From Mytilinidion resinicola (Eukaryota; Ascomycota; Dothideomycetes; Mytilinidiales; Mytilinidiaceae): a stretch of DNA of 64,000 nucleotides. A program made the translations under genes and the position numbers. Position 1 is the first letter of the stretch, and every line of letters starts with the position of its first letter. Positions 57,842 to 64,000 of this stretch are shown piece by piece. The stretch spans positions 253,371 through 317,370 of the forward strand of contig NW_022985474.1 in the NCBI RefSeq assembly GCF_010093595.1, written 5' to 3'. The notes under the pieces were generated by a model, which did no database searches, was not told the DNA's origin, and saw only the letters and a program-made list of their open reading frames with translations.

Positions 57842-58160
57842 GCTAGAGCCTTTTAAATTAGCTAGCCTTTTAGATTAGCTGGCCTTTTTAAGGTTAGCTA
57901 GCTTTTTAAATTGGCTTTTTAGATTAGCTAGCCCCTAAAGTCGGCTAGCCTTTTAGTTTAGCTAGCCTTTTTAAAGTTAGCTAACTTCTTAGGTTAGCTG
58001 GCCTTTTTAAGGTCGGTTGGCCTTTTATATTAGCTAGCCTTTTAGATTAGCTGGCCTTTTTATATTCGGCTGGCCTCTTTAAGGCCGGCTAGCCTTTTAA
58101 GTTTAGCTGGCCTTTTAAGCTAGCTGGCCCTTTAAATTAGCTGGCCACCTAAAATTTAGA
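57842..58160. repeat. Minisatellite, 17-19 bp unit, about 18 copies
   Basis: Tandem units of the type CT(A/G)GCCTTTT(A)-AGATTAG follow one another with unit length 17-19 bp. Variation is mostly A/G and T/C. The length is not a multiple of three, so it is not a coding repeat. Confidence 0.85.
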
Positions 58161-60182
58161 TAGTTTCTTAGAACTTAACCAACCGCTTAGAATCCGGTTA
58201 GCCGAATTCTAGCCTGCTTCCAGGCTATGCAGCTAACCTAGATCTAGTTCCGTTCGCGTTATATATAAAATTATATAAATTTATATATTTAGAACTTAAG
58301 CTAACTAAAATAGATATATTTCCTAAACCTTAAGTCCAGTAAATACGCACTACTCTCGTAAGGTATAGGTTGCTGTCGTTTTACTAATAGTCTAAAAAAT
58401 ACGCCTATCCTATATTGCTTAAATTGCCTAGGCTGTATCCGCCTTAAATTGCTTAAGGTTAGCTTCTAATATAGGCGTAAGTAACTCTAACTAAATATTC
58501 TTATGCGCTGCTAGTTTCTATAAAAGTAACTTCTATACTTTAAGCACTTCTTTAACCTTATATATAGTGCGTTTTAGGCGGGCTTTAGATTTTAATTTGC
58601 GAATATTAATAAGCTTATTTTTATACTTCTTTGCTTAAGTAAAATTGCGAATATAAAGTTAAGATTAGCTGCTTTTAATATATATATTAAATAATATAGT
58701 TAGTTTCCAATCTACAGGTATAGTAATATAGGTTTAGTACGTAAGTAGGGCAGCTACTTTAATAGCTTAGCAAGATTTTTTAGTAGCGTTGAACTGGCCT
58801 AGTATTAGGTTATCTATTCGGCGGCTAATATTACACTGTTTTATATGCCTTTGCTCGAGGCTTAGTTACCTTAGATAATGCTTTCGGCGCATAGAAAGGT
58901 ATATAAGTTAATTTTAGAATTTGCTAAGGCTACTTATCTAAATACGTTTAAGCTTAGAATATTATTTCCTAGATATAAAAGTCTATAAAACCCTATATAA
59001 GGTCTCTGCCTTTATTACAGGCGACCTTTTTTTAACACTTTTCCGCTTTATAAGCTATACGCTCCTTTATTACTTAACTTATATATATTTTTTTATAATA
59101 GGGAGACGAGTTCTTATACTATATAGGACGATACTAGCAATAAATCGCTGCTCTACAACGCTTGCACTAGAATAAAAGAAAAAAAGGTAGGGTGCCTATT
59201 CTACTATAGATCCGGCTAAACTCCAAGCAGTTTATTTTATTAGGTAAAGCCTTTTTATCGGCACTTATAGTAGCAGAAGCTAAAGATCTAGAAGTAATAT
59301 CCCCTACTATATAGTAAGAACCACTCTGTTATAAGAAAAACTATAAGTACTAAGACTATTAAGCAGCAAAAGCCCTTTCCACGTGTATATACCTGTAAAA
59401 TAATACTTAAGTTAAGTGTAATAGGTCTTTCTTAACCTTTTTACAGCTGCTACTAAAAATTTACAAATATTATTATCGCCTTCGCGCCTAATTTACGGAG
59501 GGCCTTATTTTATAACGTAGTAGAACACTTCTAATTACTATAGCTCTACTACTTAGCCTGTATTACTTCTAGTTATAATATAGTAGTATCTAACCTTCTA
59601 GCCTTACTAATATACCTGTAAGTTATCCTTAGCCCTATAGCAGCGGTATAAGGATAATTTATACAATTTCGCCGCCCCTGTTAGTACCTACTAGTTAAGT
59701 AATATAATTCTAGTTTTACTAAAACGCGATTAGCACGCGCTTACGTAATAATTACTTGTAATATAAGCTATATTAGAAGTCGAGCTAAGCTATTACAGAC
59801 TAAGGTATTAGCTGTAGAGGCCTAAGGTAAAAACTATATTAATAAGCTTACTATTAAAGCTATATAGAACGTCGGGCGGGGTAACCTAACTAATAAGAGA
59901 CACTATATACACACAATTAATTATACTCTGCTACTTAATATTATTTCTAATCCTGCTTTATCCCGTGCACACCTAAGTATAATATAAGCTTATAGCTAAA
60001 AGCTATCCTAATATAAATAGACGTAAGCCAGCGATTATAATTATCCGAAGTTCCCCTATATATACTATTGAAAATTATTATACCCTACTAATACTATTGC
60101 TTACTATTAAGTTATAGCTCCGTTTAGAAACAGAACTATTCCTTTAGCTCTAGTACAGCGTTAAAACGCTTATACTATTTCT
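58161..60182. other. RIP-mutated region without recognised elements
   Basis: About 2 kb. The minus strand between 58,450 and 59,200 has Lys/Arg-rich readable stretches (INIRKLKSKARLKRTIYKVKE) broken by stops, likely an old gene, family unknown. The rest is featureless. Confidence 0.35.
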
Positions 60183-61574
60183 GTGCAATATTCTTTCTAT
60201 ATAAAGATTTATACTTACAGTTTCGGTAGCAGCTATAGCAGTATCTTCCGCGCCCCTTACTATAACTACTACTTTTCTCTATTAGTTCTATTTTATCGCT
60301 TTATATATCCTTTCTTAATATATAAAGGTACTGCAGCGTACAAAATTAATAAACCTGCTAGCTGCTTTATCACCCTCGGAGCAAAAGTGTTAGAGTTGGA
60401 AGTAGAACCGCTTAAAAAGGCCCTAGATAAACTTAACCTGGGTAGATCCTTAGATAGTAAAAGTTAGAAGCAGGCTATAGAAATAATTATAATTAGTATA
60501 GAGGATAAGATATTTCGGCGTCTATATTAGCTTTTTAGAGAAGAAAATACCTTTACCCTAAAAAGGTTAGATTATATTATAAGCCGGATAATAACGTTTA
60601 GAAATTATAAATATATAGAAGATTATCTATATACTAGTCCTAAAGCTAAGCTTTTTTTACTTAGTATTAATAAGGAGGGCAAATCGGCACTAAGTTTAGC
60701 AGCTTGCGAGAAATATCCTGCTATTATTAAGCTTCTGCTTAACTATAGAGCAAAACCCGACTATTAAAATAAAAACAGTAGAACCCCCTTAATAGAAGCA
60801 GCACTTTAGGGATAAATCGATAATATTAATTATCTTCTAGAATATAGTGCAAATAGGAAGCTTTGCGATATTTATAGCTATTAGGCTGCTAATCTTGCAG
60901 AGCCGTCCCTAAGAAATAATAAAGAGCGCTATTAGCGTTCCGGTGGAAATATTTAGGTGTACTAAGAAAACACTTTTATTACTAATTAAGCCCGGAGAGT
61001 AATCTCTAAGTTGCTAAAGAACTTAAAAAAATTCCTGTATAGAGCAGTACCTATAGGCAACTAAGTATTTAAGGCGCACTTTTTTAAAAACACGGGTTAA
61101 GGAACTATTAAACTTATTGCACCGATCGCAGAGTTTTCTATTTAAAATAAGTAGAAAACAGTTGCTTTTCTATAACGCCCTCCGGATTTCCCTTCTATAG
61201 CGGCTATAAGCGGCTGGAGTTATAGAAAGACAAAAGTTACTATATTAGGAAAAGAGTGGATAGCTAAGGTTATAAGGATCTTATTAACTGTAAGTTATTA
61301 GCTTTAGAAAAAGGAGCAATAAAACTAAGGAAAAAAAGGCTAATATTTCGCAAGCTATATAGAGAAGCAACTTATTATATACTTTATTAGCAAGCATATT
61401 TTTATCGAGACTAAAAATAAAGAGCTTCTATAACAGGCGAAGCCACCTATTCTACTTAAGCAGGCAATAATACTTATAAGCTGTCCTCTGTATAGCAATT
61501 GCTTACAGTTTATTAGAACTGTAAATACGGCCCTCGGCCTTATAATTTTAGTCCTCGACCGCTCTAAGAAATAA
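60183..61574 (+). pseudogene. Ankyrin-repeat protein with deaminase-like C-terminus, RIP-inactivated
   Basis: A single frame of 464 codons runs from 60183 to TAA 61572-61574. It has about twenty internal stops, all TAG or TAA, none TGA, and no frameshift. The first codon is GTG; the original start is not certain. Residues near 160-230 are ankyrin repeats (NKEGKSALSLAACEKYPAII, KLLLNYRAKPDY, SRTPLIEAAL). The C-terminal part has ASYIEKQLIIYF (61350-61385), where the Tyr sits where a His-x-Glu zinc motif would need His. It also has SCPLYSNCLQFI (61479-61514), where the Tyr sits at a Cys position of a P-x-Cys-x-x-Cys motif. Both fit cytidine-deaminase-fold enzymes, known in ascomycetes fused to ankyrin repeats. 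The deaminase call is inference. Confidence 0.62.
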
Positions 61575-61679
61575 CTGCATATTAAGGAGCGCTAGTATCT
61601 AATATTCTATCGGATATATTATATTTACTGTAGTTTTTCCATGTTAATATTAGTAATCTAGTCTGAAACGCTTTTAGTT

Positions 61680-62509
61680 AATAATTTATCCTAATAGTCT
61701 ATATTATAATCCGCGCGCTTCGCTGCTCTCTTCTTTTCCTCGGCGTATCTTGCTTTATTACCTGCCCTAATCTTGTTAGGAGGTGTTTCCAACCGTTTCC
61801 GCTTCTTAACCTCCTTTGCAAAGACATGCTTGCCCAGTACTTGCTCTTCTTTGCTATCCGCCGCATTAAGATATTTGCAGAGTTTTAATCCAGGAATATA
61901 GATAAATATATTTTCCTCGCCTATCTCCTTCTAGGTAAGTCCTTTGTAGGCGAATTCGCTGAGGCGGAGCCGTAGGCCGGGCTGATCGACGGGCTTTCCT
62001 TCTTTATTACGGAAAGCCTGTTAGGAACATTAGAAAATTGCGAAAGTTGTTAAAAGTTTTGGACCTACCACATCTGCGACCCCTTCTATAGCTTGTAATT
62101 CAAGTCCGTTATTGGTAGTAAGCAATTTGGGTCGCCAGACCAATAACGTTGCTTTGCGCGACTCCTTGTTGCCATACTTAATGTGTACGCATACGACAGC
62201 TCGTATGCTAGCATCCGAATCCAAGATGTAATTCTCAGCTAACCGGCCTAGGCACCACTTCTTCTGCGAGTATGCGACTTCAACTATAACGCCTGGATAT
62301 TGTGCCTCTTTATGCCTGAATAACGCGTCTGGCTCGTACTTCGACTTAGACAAAGTGCTAGCGCCGAGACGTATATAAGTCGATCGGGCTGGATGCACTT
62401 TCTGTGCGAATTCTGCCTTCTTGCCTGATCCGTTCTGTATTGTTTTCAGCTGGCTCCGAATGTCATCCTCCACTTTGTCGATGAAGCGTTCGTGTATCTC
62501 GGTAGGCAT
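61680..62509 (-). pseudogene. PD-(D/E)XK-nuclease-like fungal protein, C-terminus broken
   Basis: The intact part is 62509-62030 (159 aa). The same frame continues past TAA (62030) and TAG (61931) to about 61,690 with homologous-looking sequence (GKPVDQPGLRLRLSEFAYK, GKHVFAKEVKKRKRLETPP). The core KYEPDALFRHKEAQYPGVIV then EVAYSQKK has the Asp...Glu-x-(S/Q)K arrangement of PD-(D/E)XK folds, and AENYILDSDASIRAVV follows. Similar proteins are abundant and uncharacterised in Dothideomycetes. Upstream of Met the frame stays open (ARYDYDEDKRKLVVR), so the start may be further up or in another exon. Damage increases toward the block. Confidence 0.55.
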
Positions 62510-62590
62510 GCGAACAACTAATTTGCGTTTGTCTTCGTCGTAGTCATACCTGGCGCAAACCCTGTCAGCTGTGGCCTCTGCAGTCTCTGA

Positions 62591-63235
62591 AGTCTACTCA
62601 CCGTATCTTCTCGTCCACGTATCCCGAAAGCACATCGTCTTGTTGAAGCGTACTCTCTATCTGTTCACAGATCCGTCATCTGCACACAAAGCGAGTACTT
62701 CGAAAAGGCATTTCAGGAGGCATTTGTGGAGGGAAGCTCAGGGTTGCTTATATTCAATGATGATAGTGGAGCCGCCCACTGGAGGGTTTTTAAGTACTTG
62801 TACACTGGTGACTATTCGGACGATCTATCGCATGATTTCGAAGGTACGGTGGAAGCTAAGCCTATGCGCTCGATTTCCTAATAACTACTAGATGACCCCG
62901 CGCTGCTGAAAGAGCCTCGTGTATACACCCTTGCTAGCATGTTCTTCTTAGAGGGCCTAAAAGCGCTTGCCACAGCAAAACTTTAACAAAAGTTACAGGA
63001 GCTCTGGACAAGCGACTCTTTTCCAGAATGCATTCGCGAAGTATATACGACTACTCCTGAGAGCGATTGTGCGATGCGATCTGCTGTAGTTAAGGTTGCC
63101 AAGAACCACGTAAGAGAACTAGGCAAAAAGGTCGTGTTTAAGGATCTTATCCACGAAGGTGGCGATTTTGCTGTTGACTACTTTGAAAGTGTCGTTTTTC
63201 CAGCGCCTCCAGCGGTCTTCTCAACGCGTCCCTAA
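62591..63235 (+). pseudogene. BTB/POZ domain protein, one nonsense codon
   Basis: The frame reads EAYSLSVHRSVICTQSEYF, EKAFQEAFVEGSSGLLIF and WRVFKYLYTGDYSDDL, a typical fungal BTB/POZ fold. A 48 nt intron at 62844-62891 (gtacgg...ctag) removes two TAA codons and joins DFE to DDPALLKEPRVYTLA. The BACK-like helical part follows (MFFLEGLKALATAKL, ELWTSDSFPECIREVYTT, FKDLIHEGGDFAVDYF), ending at TAA 63233-63235. One in-frame TAA at 62984-62986 is a CAA-to-TAA type change. The 5' end is lost or eroded (TGA at 62588). BTB proteins usually serve as Cullin-3 adaptors or scaffolds. It overlaps the start region of the minus-strand gene next to it. Confidence 0.68.
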
Positions 63236-63664
63236 ACGGGCGGTCTTTTTAGTGGTGCGTATAAAACTTCCTCTGCATAGTAGTCCAGCCGCAATACGCT
63301 TGCTTGAAAACCTCCTTACTTTGAGATAAGCGGCCTTAAGCCGACGGGGTTGACGTAGTTAGTCTGATGGTTAAGTGGCATTATAGCAGGGACGAGAAAT
63401 ATCCACAATGCAGTAGTTGCACATCGGGTAGAAAAAGATCGCGAAGCAATATTATGAAGTTCTGGCCGTTATTAGCGTCATCTCATCCTTTATGGTATGC
63501 ATCGCCGATTATACGGCACATCTTTGGCTTTGGCATACATTACTAAGAACGATGCGCGCGGTGGCCGTAACGGCTGAAGTCACCACAGGACATAGAGGCA
63601 CTAAGGAATCGTGCGCATAGGAGAGCGAAGGCTGATGAAGACTTCAACTACCATTGCTCTTTTG
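63236..63664. other. Intergenic region, no gene seen
   Basis: About 430 bp between the BTB pseudogene and the transposase fragment, composition back to normal. Confidence 0.4.
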
Positions 63665-64000
63665 CTAGTATATCTTTGCCTCTGGGGCTCTATATGGCTG
63701 TCGGATAATCTCGATCTCCTCAACTGGTGTTTCGCTCGTTCTTGGGACCTTTGCCCTTTGCGCTGGGTTACTAGCTTCCTGCTCTGACGCAGCGCTCTTC
63801 CGTTTCCGACTACGTTCTTTCATGCCCGTAGCAGCACCTTCTGCCTCTAGTGCCGCGCTTGCGACATTCCTAGCTTCTTTAGCAGCCTTTTTGACCTTTT
63901 TCTCCGCCGCCCTAGCGTCCATCACAGCGCGTTCCGCTCGCTTCTCCTCGAGGTCCTCATAGGTCACCACCCTTGCTGTACCTATTACCTTTTAATCGGC
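63665..64000 (-). pseudogene. pogo-type transposase C-terminal fragment (runs off window)
   Basis: The minus-strand frame reads VVTYEDLEEKRAERAVMDAR, a Lys/Arg/Ala-rich coiled region with SRKRKSAASEQE, and ends YRAPEAKIY. This matches the charged C-termini of fungal pogo/Tigger-like DDE transposases (SYEDLEEAR...RGRKRK...PWRAPVARMY type). A TAA lies upstream in the frame near 63,993. Orientation is opposite to the pogo N-terminus at 32.1 kb. Confidence 0.65.

Larger units (their letters stand above)
32470..61680. other. AT-rich RIP-mutated transposon block
   Basis: From about 32,470 the composition turns strongly AT-rich, dominated by TA dinucleotides. Nearly all long frames disappear, yet family motifs can still be read through frequent TAG and TAA codons. 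That is what C-to-T and G-to-A changes at CpA/TpG do to Gln, Trp and Arg codons. Duplicated parts inside the block (the two LTRs, the two DUF3435 copies) differ almost only by transitions. The pattern is that of repeat-induced point mutation, known from Pezizomycotina. Confidence 0.9.

Noticed and set aside
32470..61680. Centromere or mitochondrial insertion as explanation of AT-richness
   Set aside because: The region is full of recognisable transposon domains with transition-type damage, which RIP explains; no mitochondrial genes are seen. A regional centromere cannot be excluded without chromatin data.

Overview
The window comes from a filamentous ascomycete (Pezizomycotina). A Dothideomycete of the Capnodiales/Mycosphaerellales type is my best guess, inferred from gene style and not proven. 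Evidence is the short 45-150 nt GT-AG introns, a Zn(II)2Cys6 regulator with a perfect cysteine spacing, an RTA1 protein, a gephyrin-type fused molybdenum cofactor gene, Fot1/pogo and Tad-like transposon remains, and a 29 kb AT-rich block with the C-to-T / G-to-A signature of repeat-induced point mutation (RIP).

Positions 1-32,100 are a normal gene-rich segment. In order it holds a PH-domain-like C-terminus (2-691, +), a small multispanning membrane protein (1539-2503, +), a Zn2Cys6 factor (4270-2585, -), an RTA1-family 7TM protein (5280-6423, +), a GH13 alpha-glucosidase with isomaltase-type active site (7313-9456, +), a probable SRP RNA (10163-10420, +), Trs85/TRAPPC8 (13756-11006, -), a single open frame joining CCA1 to TTI2 (13850-16875, +), a TMEM42-like transporter (17950-17214, -), TFIIA gamma TOA2 (19189-18730, -), V-ATPase c'' VMA16 (19546-20347, +), gephyrin/CnxE (20701-23147, +), an unknown acidic/basic protein (24117-25130, +), p24 cargo receptor EMP24 (26554-25770, -), a Myb-like Gly-rich protein whose main exon lacks an early ATG (27592-28605, +), and a small secreted protein (30988-30752, -). 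These are mostly housekeeping genes of secretion, RNA processing and cofactor synthesis; I see no biosynthetic cluster.

Positions 32,100-62,000 are a transposon graveyard. A pogo N-terminus marks the edge. Inside are a minus-strand Fot1-type transposase, a Tad-like LINE (about 33.9-38.8 kb, broken by a 465 bp assembly gap), two RIP-damaged DUF3435/FluG-type tyrosine recombinase copies (39.2-41.6 and 42.5-43.3 kb), a satellite-like repeat family, a candidate MITE, and a complete Ty3/gypsy LTR element (44,120-51,172) with 226 bp LTRs and a 5 bp target duplication. Further right are an unrecognised minus-strand frame, a minisatellite, and an ankyrin-repeat gene with a deaminase-like C-terminus that stays in one frame for 464 codons although riddled with TAG/TAA stops.

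Positions 61,680-64,000 are the recovering right edge. They hold a PD-(D/E)XK-like gene (-), a BTB/POZ gene with one nonsense codon (+), and the C-terminus of a pogo-type transposase (-) running off the window.
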